From: Bacillota bacterium
GTDB lineage: Bacteria; Bacillota; Clostridia; Oscillospirales; Ruminococcaceae
Length of the DNA stretch: 64,000 bases
Direction: 5' to 3'
Assembly: GCA_023412215.1 (NCBI GenBank)
Contig: JAEYNX010000020.1
Span: forward strand, 1 to 64,000
Below, piece by piece: positions 50,653 to 58,881 of the stretch (positions are counted from its first letter, which is position 1; each line of letters begins with the position of its first letter). The translations under genes and the position numbers were made by a program. The notes below the pieces were generated by a model. That model ran no database searches. It had not been told where the DNA came from and saw only the letters and a list, made by a program, of their open reading frames with translations.

Positions 50653-52032
50653 ATGCAGAAAGAGGAGATTGCGGCGCTGGTGCAAAAACAGCGCGTGCTG
50701 TTTGCCACCGGCGTCACGCGCAAAGTGGGTTACCGCCTGGGCGCGCTCGCGGCGCTGCGCGGGGCGATCCTTGCCCACGAGGGCGAGATCATCGAGGCGC
50801 TGCGGCAGGACCTTAACAAGTCGGAGCTGGAAAGCTACATGACCGAGATCGGCTTTGTGCTCTCCGAGATCACCTATGTCACGAAGCATCTGCAGTCCTG
50901 GGCAAGGCCGAGGCGCGTTGCCGCGGGCCTTTCGCAGTTCCCCGGCGTAAACCGCGTGTACAGCGACCCGTACGGCTGCGTGCTCATTATATCGCCGTGG
51001 AACTACCCCTTTCAGCTCGCGCTGCTGCCGGTGGTGGACGCGATCGCCGCGGGCAACTGCGTGGTGGTAAAGCCCTCGAACTACGCTAAGCACGTGTCGC
51101 AGGTGATAGAGACGGTGCTCGGCGAGTGCTTTGAGCCCTCCCTCGCCGCCGTGGTGCAGGGCGGACGGGAGGAGAACACCGCGCTGCTGGAGGAGCGGTT
51201 TGACTACATCTTTTTCACCGGCAGCCCCGAGGTGGGGCATGTGGTGATGGAAAAGGCGGCGAAGCACCTCACCCCCGTCACCCTTGAGCTGGGCGGCAAA
51301 AGCCCCTGCATCGTGGATAAAACCGCCGATATTCCCCTCGCCGCCAAACGGGTGGCGTGGGGCAAGCTGATCAACGCGGGGCAGACCTGCATCGCGCCCG
51401 ACTACCTGCTGGTGCAGCGGGAGGTAAAGGACGCCTTTGTGCAGGCCCTCGCGGCGGAGTTTAAGGCGCAGATGGGCGAGGACCCGCTGCACACCCCCTA
51501 CTACCCCGCCATCATCAACGAGAAGCACTTTAACCGCCTGCTCGGGCTGCTGGAGGGCGAGGCGCTGGTGTGCGGCGGGCAGTATGACGCGGTAACGCGC
51601 AAGATAGCCCCCGTCATCCTCGCAAACGCCACCGAACAGAGCAAGGCGATGCAGGAGGAGATCTTTGGCCCCATCTTCCCGGTGCTGCCCTTTGAGGAGA
51701 TCGACGAGGTTATCGAGAAGCTGGAGGGGATGGAGCGCCCGCTTGCGCTGTATCTCTTCTCGCGCGACAAACGCGTCCAAAGGAGAGTAACCACCCTCGC
51801 GCGGTACGGCGGCGGCTGCATCAACGACACCGTGCTGCACATCGCCTCGCACAATGCACCGTTCGGCGGGGTGGGGCAGAGCGGCATGGGCGGCTACCAC
51901 GGGCGCGCGGGGTTTGACACCTTTACCCACAAAAAGACGGTGCTCTCGCGCGGCGGCGGTTTCGACCCGGAACTGCGGTACATCCGCCACCAGCAAAAGT
52001 ATCTCAAGCTGGTGCGGCGGGTGCTGAAATAG
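50653..52032 (+). CDS. Aldehyde dehydrogenase, class-3 type
   Basis: The 459-residue protein is of the short ALDH class: IISPWNYPFQLALLPVVDAIAAGN, FFTGSPEVGHVVMEKA, the catalytic glutamate in VTLELGGKSPCIV, the catalytic cysteine in NAGQTCIAPDY and the C-terminal GGVGQSGMGGYHGRAGFDTFTHKK. It oxidises aldehydes, probably long-chain or aromatic ones as in ALDH3 relatives, with NAD(P). AAAAGGGAGTGACCGAGG precedes the ATG. It ends right before a repeat field. Confidence 0.93.
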   Translation: MQKEEIAALVQKQRVLFATGVTRKVGYRLGALAALRGAILAHEGEIIEALRQDLNKSELESYMTEIGFVLSEITYVTKHLQSWARPRRVAAGLSQFPGVNRVYSDPYGCVLIISPWNYPFQLALLPVVDAIAAGNCVVVKPSNYAKHVSQVIETVLGECFEPSLAAVVQGGREENTALLEERFDYIFFTGSPEVGHVVMEKAAKHLTPVTLELGGKSPCIVDKTADIPLAAKRVAWGKLINAGQTCIAPDYLLVQREVKDAFVQALAAEFKAQMGEDPLHTPYYPAIINEKHFNRLLGLLEGEALVCGGQYDAVTRKIAPVILANATEQSKAMQEEIFGPIFPVLPFEEIDEVIEKLEGMERPLALYLFSRDKRVQRRVTTLARYGGGCINDTVLHIASHNAPFGGVGQSGMGGYHGRAGFDTFTHKKTVLSRGGGFDPELRYIRHQQKYLKLVRRVLK

Positions 52033-52850
52033 GCGAAGATATATATTCCGCGATAAGAAGAAACGTAAAGGGGCAGACCGGTGTGTCTGCCCCTTTTCCT
52101 GCCGTTGCGTAAAATCCGGCGGCGTATGGGTGGAATTCCCGCCCGTAGGGGCGAACTGTGTTCGCCTGCGGTTTAACCGCACGTTGCCATAGAATCCGCG
52201 GGAGACCAAAGGTCTCCCCTACAACCCTCAATCACCTGTTGTCGTGTTGTAGGGGGCGGCGTCCCCGACGCCCCGCGATTGCCCACTGTGCTACGATGAT
52301 GATGTAGGGAACGGCCCCTGTGCCGTTCCGCATGGCGCCGGATTTCACCGTGTAGGGGCGATTGATAATCGCCCGCGGTTTTACCTGCTACGTTTTATTA
52401 AAATTCCTGCTGTGTTTTACATTGTCACGGCCTGAGCGACAATCTAAAATCAATAAGAATATTATGTTATGGTACAGCGTATAAGCCACAGGATAGCGGG
52501 ATTACGCGGGCGATTGATAATCGCCCCTACATCCTACCGGTAGATAGGTAAATCAACCGTGGGGCGCCGAGGTCGTCGGCCCTACAATAGGACAGGTACC
52601 ACAGAATAACGCCCCTGATACAATTCAGGGCAGACACATGGGGCTGCCCCTACGGGTATCTATCGTTACGCTGTAGGGGCGAACCCGCGTGTTCGCCCTG
52701 CCAAAAAGGCGTGACCCCGCCCCTGCCCCAAATCGTACGGAATCTAGGGGGCGTCGAGAACGCCGCCCCCTACACCATCGCCGTGGACAGTGTATAACCA
52801 CGCGATGTCGAGGATGCCACTTCCTGCAACAGCGATGAGCCAAGAATGCC
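52033..52850. repeat. Second field of palindromic GTAGGGG modules
   Basis: The stretch has no gene and contains the same module types as 42680-44371: GCGAAC/GTTCGC at about 52145 and 52671, GAGACC/GGTCTC at about 52200, GCGATT/AATCGC at about 52352 and 52508, and GGAACGGC/GCCGTTCC at about 52308. A short hairpin at 52415-52449 has the tips of the 650-bp element at 43059. Related single modules lie elsewhere, for example 58169-58196. Confidence 0.75.
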
Positions 52851-52865
52851 GCGCAAAATCAAAAC

Positions 52866-52892
52866 GCCGGGCGGTTAATCCCGCCCGGCCGA
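52866..52892 (-). terminator. Hairpin terminator after the DUF4870-type gene
   Basis: GCCGGGCGG pairs with CCGCCCGGC around TTAAT-type loop bases. On the minus strand the stem is followed by GTTTTGATTTT. It lies 25-50 bases after the stop of the small membrane protein gene. Confidence 0.65.
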
Positions 52893-52916
52893 TTTTGTAA
52901 CGAACGCCGAAAGCCG

Positions 52917-53228
52917 TTATCTCAGGATGTGGATATCGCCGATGATGGGCAGGGGCTTTTGCTCCATGCGCGCCGCGTTTACAATGCCGACGATAGAAAA
53001 GACCACGCACGCCAGCAGCACAAGGTTGCCGATGAGTGAGAAGAAATAGAAGAACCCGCTGAGCGCCACCAGTATCTGCGCGGCGATCTCGGCAATGAGC
53101 AGTACGAGCCCTTGATTGGCGTGAAAACGGCAGGTTTCCGAGTCCTTCCCCGCGAGGATAGGCACCAGCACGAGAATACTGATGTAAGCAAGAATAGAAT
53201 AAAGTTTGTCGTTTGTACTGTCGGCCAT
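52917..53228 (-). CDS. Small DUF4870-type membrane protein
   Basis: The 103-residue protein has three hydrophobic segments and the pattern of the DUF4870/Tic20-like family: KLYSILAYISILVLVPIL, FHANQGLVLLIAEIAAQIL and FSIVGIVNAARMEQKPLPIIG. The function of this family is not known. The short amphipathic end carries the conserved P-x-x-G-I-like residues. AGGAGC lies ahead of the ATG. It is transcribed after the sensor-like gene at 53279 on the same strand, 50 bases apart. Confidence 0.8.
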   Translation of the reverse strand: MADSTNDKLYSILAYISILVLVPILAGKDSETCRFHANQGLVLLIAEIAAQILVALSGFFYFFSLIGNLVLLACVVFSIVGIVNAARMEQKPLPIIGDIHILR

Positions 53229-53278
53229 GGTATAGATGCTCCTTTATCATAATGTCGTAATCAAACAGGGCTATTCGG

Positions 53279-54112
53279 TTAAGGCTGCTCCTCGTTCTTG
53301 GCGAGGGTGCCGGTGTGGCTGTCGCCCTTCTCATCCTCCCGCGGCTGTTCGAGGAGGATCAGGCGCCTTCTGGTGCTGTGCTTTGCCCACAGCAGGGCAG
53401 CGGTAGTAAGCGCCGCAAGCAGCAGTAAGGCGGCAAGGATGTAGTGGGGCAGCGCAAGGGCGTTCACCTGCGCGAACAATCCGCCCGGGATATGCGCGAG
53501 CACCGCGCCGATGGGGGCGTTGTCGCCGTCAAACAGCGGGAAGGCGCACACCAGATAGGCCGGACTGTCCTTGGGGGCAACCACGGTATAGCCATAGGGC
53601 AGCTCGCCCTTTTCAACACGGGGCAGGATGCGCTCCAGCGCAGCGCCGCCCTCTTCCCGCAGATTGCAGGCACTGCCCACCGTGTGGTACTCCACGTTGG
53701 GGGTGAGCTTGCGCGAGAAGCGGGAATCGAGGATATAGACATAGCTTGCGGCATCCCCCTGCGTGCGGCGGGCAACCGTCACAAGGCTGTCGATCTCCGC
53801 GGCGTGGGCGGTGCGGGCAAGCAGGCCGCACAGGTCGTCAAACGCCGTCCCCTGCGACTCCACCTCCAGATGCAGGCTGCGCAGGTCATCGTTGTAGGCA
53901 TCCGCGGTCTCGCGAAGCACGGAGCCTGCCGCAGAGGCTGCGGCGCGCGCGGCGGCATCGTACAGCACGTCTTTTAAATTGGCCGCGCTCACAAAGGCAT
54001 AACAGGAAGCCGCTAACAGGACGATAGCGGCAAGAAGAAGCGAAAACTCATTCACAAAAAGCCGAAAAGAGCGCCGGGACGCAACAACCTTCGATGCCTT
54101 TTTCATTTTCAA
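53279..54112 (-). CDS. Two-helix membrane protein with extracellular cache-like domain
   Basis: The 277-residue protein has a basic N-terminus, a membrane helix at about 22-45, an outside domain of about 170 residues and a second helix at about 225-245 with a charged cytoplasmic tail. The outside part (AEIDSLVTVARRTQGDAASYVYILDSRF; AYLVCAFPLFDGDNAPIGAVLAHIPGG) resembles the dCACHE/sCACHE domains that begin histidine kinases and chemoreceptors. No kinase, HAMP or signalling domain follows. It may be a truncated receptor or a ligand-sensing partner. AAAGGGG precedes the start. Confidence 0.6.
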   Translation of the reverse strand: MKMKKASKVVASRRSFRLFVNEFSLLLAAIVLLAASCYAFVSAANLKDVLYDAAARAAASAAGSVLRETADAYNDDLRSLHLEVESQGTAFDDLCGLLARTAHAAEIDSLVTVARRTQGDAASYVYILDSRFSRKLTPNVEYHTVGSACNLREEGGAALERILPRVEKGELPYGYTVVAPKDSPAYLVCAFPLFDGDNAPIGAVLAHIPGGLFAQVNALALPHYILAALLLLAALTTAALLWAKHSTRRRLILLEQPREDEKGDSHTGTLAKNEEQP

Positions 54113-54291
54113 ACCCCTTTAAACGGGTGTGTCTGTTGGCGCGGAATCAGGGAAAATAATACATGGCTACGAATAAACCCATTATAACGAAGGCTCAAGC
54201 AATATGCAAGAATCCCGTCACATTGTTTACAAAATAACCGAAAAAGCCAAAATGTTTGACAACCACAGGGCTATCGGTTACGATTATTTTA

Positions 54292-54444
54292 ATACGAATT
54301 CTTCTTTGAAAAAGCGATTTTATCACTTCTTTACCCCCCCTCCGGCGGGAGCAACAACGCACAGCGCTGTTGCAGAATAAGCATTGGACGGCATCTTCCA
54401 CCGCCCGTTCAGGCGGTGGTATGCGACTTTAGTCGCAGAATTAT
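54292..54444 (+). repeat. MITE-like structured element, copy 3
   Basis: This copy begins ATACGAATTCTTC and keeps the (C)CCCTCCGGCGGG hairpin, GCAACAACGC...GCTGTTGC and AGAATAAGCATT. Its last part differs (CCACCGCC/GGCGGTGG and GCGACT/AGTCGC hairpins), ending near GAATTAT. It lies in the divergent gap 54113-54496. Confidence 0.7.
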
Positions 54445-54496
54445 AACAAATCTCAGGGCGGGCGCACCGCCTGCCCTTTTATAACGGAGCAGTTTT

Positions 54497-54841
54497 ATGA
54501 ACATACCGATTATCAACCTGGAGCAGGGGATGCCTTACGCCGACGAGGCGGTAAGGCGCATGAATATGATGCTGCGCTCGGCGCGCGTGGGCGGGGCAAG
54601 GGCGGTGAAGATCATCCACGGCTACGGCTCCTCCGGCACGGGCGGGCGCATCCGCACCGAGGTGCACCGCGCGCTGGCCGAGAAAAAACAGCGCGGCGAG
54701 ATCAAGGAGTACATCAAGGGTGAGGAGTTCTCGCCCTTTTACGAAAGCTGCCGCAAGGCGCTCGATATTCTGCCGCAGCTGCAAAACGACAGGGACTACC
54801 TGCGCTGCAATCAGGGCATTACCATCGTGGTGTATAAGTAG
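54497..54841 (+). CDS. Smr-domain protein
   Basis: The 114-residue protein is a stand-alone Smr domain: YADEAVRRMNMMLRSARVGG, VKIIHGYGSSGTGGRIRTEV and the end CNQGITIVVYK. The HGYGSSGTGG loop is the HGxGxG-type motif of the nuclease-like Smr fold found at the end of MutS2. Stand-alone members may nick DNA or cleave RNA; the exact role is not known. ACGGAGCAG precedes the ATG. It is divergent from the cache-like gene. Confidence 0.8.
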   Translation: MNIPIINLEQGMPYADEAVRRMNMMLRSARVGGARAVKIIHGYGSSGTGGRIRTEVHRALAEKKQRGEIKEYIKGEEFSPFYESCRKALDILPQLQNDRDYLRCNQGITIVVYK

Positions 54842-54963
54842 CGGTTATCACATTCATTCTTGCTCCGCCTTTGCAGGTGTTTGGACGGGAAGTCGCGGCT
54901 AAAATGGAACTTAGTATAGGGATGGGTTAACGCATGTGCGGCACTGCTATAGCGCGAAAGTAA

Positions 54964-55003
54964 ACCCAGGCTGTTCGGCCAATCACGCGCCGAGCAGCCT
55001 GGG
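54964..55003. terminator. Bidirectional terminator between Smr and PfkB genes
   Basis: A 15-bp GC-rich stem (ACCCAGGCTG...CAGCCTGGGT, with TCGG/CCGA inside) lies between the two convergent genes. T-rich bases follow on the plus strand (GTTATTATATT). Confidence 0.7.
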
Positions 55004-55025
55004 TGTTATTATATTATTCTACTTG

Positions 55026-56000
55026 TTAAAGCTGCAACACCGGCGTGTCTTTCACACAGGCTTTTATCTCCGCAAGGGTCGGCATGGCGGGGATCGCTCC
55101 CTTTTTGGCCGTCGTCAAACTGCCCGCCGCGTTGCTAAAGGCGATACAACGCGCCCACTCGGGCGCTGTCATCGCCTTGATGTCAGCAAGGGCCTTACCG
55201 CCCAGGCAGTAGAGCAGCGCGCCCCAAAAGGCGTCTCCGGCGCCGGTGGTGTCCACGGTTTTGACGTCATAGGCAGGCAGCAGGCCGCTGCAGTTTTCGG
55301 TGTAATAGAAGGCGCCCTTCGGGCCGAGCGTTATCAGCACCAGCGCGGCACGGCCGTCGGAGAGCGCCGCCGCTCCGGCCTTTAGATCGCACTCGCCGGT
55401 TAAGAGCGTCATCTCCTCCTCCGACACCTTGACGATGTCCGCGAGGCGCAGCCCCTTTAATATCTTCGCCTTTGCGTGCGCCTCGCTGTCCCACAAAAGG
55501 GGACGGTAGTTCGGGTCGTAGCTGATGACGGCGCCCGCCTTCCTTGCCATGGCGGCGGCCGCGAGCGTCGCGCCGCGGCAGGGCTCATCGGTGAGCGACA
55601 CCGAGCCGAAGTGGAATACCCGGCAGTGTGTTACAAGGCGCGCGTCCACCTCCTCGGCGCGCAGCAGCACATCCGCGCCGGGTTTGCGGTAGAAGCTGAA
55701 GGAGCGGTCTCCGTTCTCCTTCAGGTGCACAAAGGCGAGGGTGGTATTCACCTCCCCACTTTCGCACACGCCGGAAACGTCAATACCGGCATTTCGCATG
55801 GTATCCTTTAAAAAACGCCCGAAGTCGTCCCTGCCCACCTTGCCGATGAAGGCGGTTTTTCCGCCCAGCTTTGCGTTCATGGCCAGCACATTGGCAGGCG
55901 CGCCACCGGGGTTGCGGGCAAACAGCTGCATGCCCATATCGTTAACACCGCTGGGGGTAAAGTCGATGAGCGCCTCACCCAGCGCAACTATATCGTACAT
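55026..56000 (-). CDS. PfkB-family carbohydrate kinase, probable fructokinase
   Basis: The 324-residue protein has the ribokinase-fold motifs: IVALGEALIDFTPSG, NPGGAPANVLAMNAKLGG near residue 35, and the catalytic VDTTGAGDAFWGALLYCL near residue 245. The start region and the GGAPANVA-type loop are typical of bacterial fructokinases. The ATG at 56000 follows AAGGAG; an ATG at 56024 lacks a site. It is eight codons downstream of the dehydrogenase gene on the same strand, which suggests polyol oxidation to fructose followed by phosphorylation. Confidence 0.88.
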   Translation of the reverse strand: MYDIVALGEALIDFTPSGVNDMGMQLFARNPGGAPANVLAMNAKLGGKTAFIGKVGRDDFGRFLKDTMRNAGIDVSGVCESGEVNTTLAFVHLKENGDRSFSFYRKPGADVLLRAEEVDARLVTHCRVFHFGSVSLTDEPCRGATLAAAAMARKAGAVISYDPNYRPLLWDSEAHAKAKILKGLRLADIVKVSEEEMTLLTGECDLKAGAAALSDGRAALVLITLGPKGAFYYTENCSGLLPAYDVKTVDTTGAGDAFWGALLYCLGGKALADIKAMTAPEWARCIAFSNAAGSLTTAKKGAIPAMPTLAEIKACVKDTPVLQL

Positions 56001-56032
56001 TGCGTAAATCTCCTTATTACTCACGGTGCGGG

Positions 56033-57058
56033 CTATTCCTGCACGTTGATGATCACCTTCATCGTGGTTTCGCGGTGCTCGTCGATGTACCGGTAGGCCT
56101 TGAGGTAATCCTTGAAGGCGAAATGCTCCGAAATAAGCGGCTTTAACCGCACCCTGCCGGAGCTTACGAGCGCGATGGCATCGAGGTAATCCTCGTTGCG
56201 GTACATCATGGTGGTTTTTAAATCCAGCTCATGATCATTGAGCACCGCGAGGTCTACCTGTGCAGGGCCCGCAAAAACGGCGACGAGGATGATAACACTG
56301 CCCTTGCGCGCATGTTTAATGGCCTGCCCCATCGTGATGTTGTTGCCCGCGCAGTCGTAGATGATATCCGCCTTGTCGGGGCCGAAGGCACGAACCATCG
56401 CTTCGCCGAAGTCGGCGGTTCTGGTGTTTACGCAGAAGTCTACCCCGCACTCCTTCGCCTTTTGCAACCGAAGGTCACTGATATCGGTGCTCAGCACCTG
56501 ACTTGCCCCCATGCCCTTAGCTGTCTGCGCCACGAGGATGCCGATCGGCCCCGCGCCTAGCACCGCGATCTTCAAGCCGGTGACGTCGCCCGCCTGCCGT
56601 ATCGCGTGCACGGCAACCGCGAGCGGCTCAATCATCGCGCCCTCGTCAAAGCTAACCGCTTCGGGAATGGGAGTTACCTTTTTGGCGTCTACCGCAAAAT
56701 AGTGCGAGGCGGTGCCAGTGGTTTGAAAGCCCATCACCTTGAGCTCCTCGCAGAGGTTGTACTTGCCGTGGCGGCAGGGGTAGCACTTTCCGCACACCAC
56801 CTGCGGCTGGATGGTCACCTTCTGCCCGACCGTAAGCGTTGTTACACCCTCGCCCAGCTTGGCGATCTCGCCGGACACCTCGTGCCCCTGTGTTACGGGG
56901 TAGGAGGTAAAGGGGTGCTCGCCGTGGTAGACGTGGATATCCGACCCGCAGACTCCAATCTTCATGATCTTTACCAGCACCTCGCCTGCTTTTGGCTCGG
57001 GGGTGGGCACCTCATGAAAGTCGATCTTGCCGGGGGCGGTCATCACCTGCTGTAACAT
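56033..57058 (-). CDS. Zinc-dependent polyol/alcohol dehydrogenase
   Basis: The 341-residue protein is a medium-chain dehydrogenase of the sorbitol/threonine type: VGICGSD-like IGVCGSDIHVYHGEHPF, GHEVSGEIAKLGEGV, the structural-zinc loop CGKCYPCRHGKYNLC and the nucleotide fold IAVLGAGPIGILVAQTAKG. The catalytic zinc ligands Cys, His and Glu are present. Sorbitol, xylitol or a related polyol is the likely substrate because a fructokinase gene follows. The ATG at 57058 sits eight bases after GGAG; the ATG at 57064 is too close to that site. Confidence 0.9.
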   Translation of the reverse strand: MLQQVMTAPGKIDFHEVPTPEPKAGEVLVKIMKIGVCGSDIHVYHGEHPFTSYPVTQGHEVSGEIAKLGEGVTTLTVGQKVTIQPQVVCGKCYPCRHGKYNLCEELKVMGFQTTGTASHYFAVDAKKVTPIPEAVSFDEGAMIEPLAVAVHAIRQAGDVTGLKIAVLGAGPIGILVAQTAKGMGASQVLSTDISDLRLQKAKECGVDFCVNTRTADFGEAMVRAFGPDKADIIYDCAGNNITMGQAIKHARKGSVIILVAVFAGPAQVDLAVLNDHELDLKTTMMYRNEDYLDAIALVSSGRVRLKPLISEHFAFKDYLKAYRYIDEHRETTMKVIINVQE

Positions 57059-57138
57059 TGTCATCTCTCCTTATCTTCTGCTTTCGTTGCTACTTTGTTG
57101 ATTGTGTCGATGATTGCTGCCGCAAAGGTAGAAATGGT

Positions 57139-58014
57139 TCAATGAAGGCCGCGTTCTTGTGCTCGCTGCATTCGCAGGCAGGCCCTTAGCGATTCCTCAA
57201 ACGGCACGACGTGATAGGCAAGCTCCGGCGCGCTTAAGGAGAAATCGCAGGTTTTGTCCCCGAATACCTTCTCCAGGGTGCCGATGCGTGCGGCTAACAG
57301 GTGCACTGCGGGGTTAAAAAGGCCGACCGGAGCGGCCCGTTTGCCCGCCGCGCGGCGCAAAAGGCGGTAGATCTCCGCCGTGCAGGCGTACTCCGCGTTC
57401 TGCGGGCAGTAGATCCCCGGCGGGAGGGTAAGGCTCAGGCGCAAGAATTCACAGAGGTTGTCGATGTATATCATGCTGCGCGCATTCTTAAGGGAGGGGA
57501 AGACGGGGCAGCGCAGCGCAAGGCTCTGCAAGCGTGCGAAATTGCCCGGGCAATCGGGCCCGTAGACCATGGGCGGGCGCACAATAACCACCTGAAAACG
57601 GTCGCCCGCAAGCGCCGTTAGCAGCCGCTCGGCCTGCAGCTTGCTTTTGCCGTAGGCGGTAGCGGGGGTGAGCGGGGTGGCGGCATCGATATGCAGGGCT
57701 CGGGGGTCGTAAACGCTTAAGCTACTTAAAAACACAAACCGCGACACCCCGTCGGCCTTCGCCTTTTGCGCGGCCTGTACGGTCAGATCGCGGTTCACCC
57801 TGTCGTAAAGCGCCTTGTTCTGCTCGGTCTCCTTGATATGCGCAAGCCCCGCGAGGTGCAGCACCGCGTCAAAGCCCGCAAAGCTTTCACTTTTCCACGC
57901 GTCGCCGCGCAGCGAGAGCAGGGTAACGGCACAGTCGGGCGCAAAACGCTCAAGCCATGCGGCAAGGTGGGTGGCAATATAGCCGTTTGTCCCGGTAATC
58001 AGCACCTTTGTCAT
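57139..58014 (-). CDS. NAD-dependent epimerase/dehydratase family protein
   Basis: The 291-residue protein is an extended short-chain dehydrogenase: VLITGTNGYIATHLAAWL, VLHLAGLAHI, FLSSLSVYD with the catalytic serine, AYGKSKLQAERLL with Tyr and Lys, and VIVRPPMVYGPDCPGNF. Such proteins act on nucleotide sugars and often accompany initiating glycosyltransferases, as here. It may be a UDP-sugar epimerase or reductase for surface glycan synthesis; the exact reaction is open. It ends 80 bases before the dehydrogenase gene. Confidence 0.88.
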   Translation of the reverse strand: MTKVLITGTNGYIATHLAAWLERFAPDCAVTLLSLRGDAWKSESFAGFDAVLHLAGLAHIKETEQNKALYDRVNRDLTVQAAQKAKADGVSRFVFLSSLSVYDPRALHIDAATPLTPATAYGKSKLQAERLLTALAGDRFQVVIVRPPMVYGPDCPGNFARLQSLALRCPVFPSLKNARSMIYIDNLCEFLRLSLTLPPGIYCPQNAEYACTAEIYRLLRRAAGKRAAPVGLFNPAVHLLAARIGTLEKVFGDKTCDFSLSAPELAYHVVPFEESLRACLRMQRAQERGLH

Positions 58015-58240
58015 CTGAACCCCCGCCTTATACTAAATTCCATCCTCGAAGCATTTAAAACCAGTATTAAACGGGCACGCCTTGCGTACCCGTAATTTTA
58101 TCCCTCTTTGAAATCCGCTGCGGGCGACCGCACGTTTCACCGGCAAACCGCTTCGCGGTATATAGGGCGTAGGGAACGACCTCCGTGTCGTTCCGCTCTC
58201 TGAACGATTGCAATTCAAAATAAAGATTATAACAATCTAC

Positions 58241-58831
58241 TTATGGTATGTTTACGCCTTCCACAACGCCCTCGCGCTTGGCCACCTTGGTGACCGTGGC
58301 GAGCACGATGCGGGTGTCCATTACAAAGCCCACTTTTTTTACATACTCGCCGTCAAACGCCGCCTTTACGGGGATGGCCAGCTCGTCGCGCCCGTTTACC
58401 TGCGCAAGGCCGGTAAGCCCGGGGCGCAGCACATTCGCGTTGTAGCGGTCGCGTTCCGCCACCAGGTCATCCTGATTATACAAAGCGGGGCGTGGGCCTA
58501 CAAAGCTCATCTCTCCGCGCAGGATGTTCACCAGCTGGGGCAGCTCGTCGATGCTGGTGCGCCGCAAAAAGGCGCCGAATTTGGTGATGTAGGCGGCGGG
58601 GCCCAAAAGCAGATGGGTGGGCACATCCTTGGGTGTGTCGGTGCGCATGGTGCGGAACTTGTAGATGTCAAACAGTACCTTGTTCTTACCCACGCGCCGC
58701 TGCTTAAACAGCACGGGCCCGGGGGAATCGAGCTTAATCAGCAGCGCTATAAGCCCCAGAAGAGGCGACAGTACAATCAGCGCCAGTATCGACACCACAA
58801 TATCCAACACTCTTTTGATGAAACGATACAT
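58241..58831 (-). CDS. Initiating sugar-phosphate transferase (polyprenyl-phosphate)
   Basis: The 196-residue protein is a monotopic bacterial sugar transferase of PglC type: one N-terminal re-entrant hydrophobic segment (residues 8-33), [54 protein letters not shown] and [14 protein letters not shown]. It transfers a sugar phosphate from a UDP-sugar to undecaprenyl phosphate at the cytoplasmic membrane. The upstream dehydratase gene probably makes its substrate, as in bacillosamine-type pathways. No aminotransferase or acetyltransferase lies nearby. Confidence 0.95.
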   Translation of the reverse strand: MYRFIKRVLDIVVSILALIVLSPLLGLIALLIKLDSPGPVLFKQRRVGKNKVLFDIYKFRTMRTDTPKDVPTHLLLGPAAYITKFGAFLRRTSIDELPQLVNILRGEMSFVGPRPALYNQDDLVAERDRYNANVLRPGLTGLAQVNGRDELAIPVKAAFDGEYVKKVGFVMDTRIVLATVTKVAKREGVVEGVNIP

Positions 58832-58881
58832 AACAGATTCAAGTCCTTCCTACGTTAAAGGATGCTCTTTAACCTGCATTT

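Noticed and set aside
50632..52209. 525-codon minus-strand frame opposite the aldehyde dehydrogenase
   Set aside because: His/Leu/Arg-rich shadow; the plus strand has all catalytic motifs of an aldehyde dehydrogenase.
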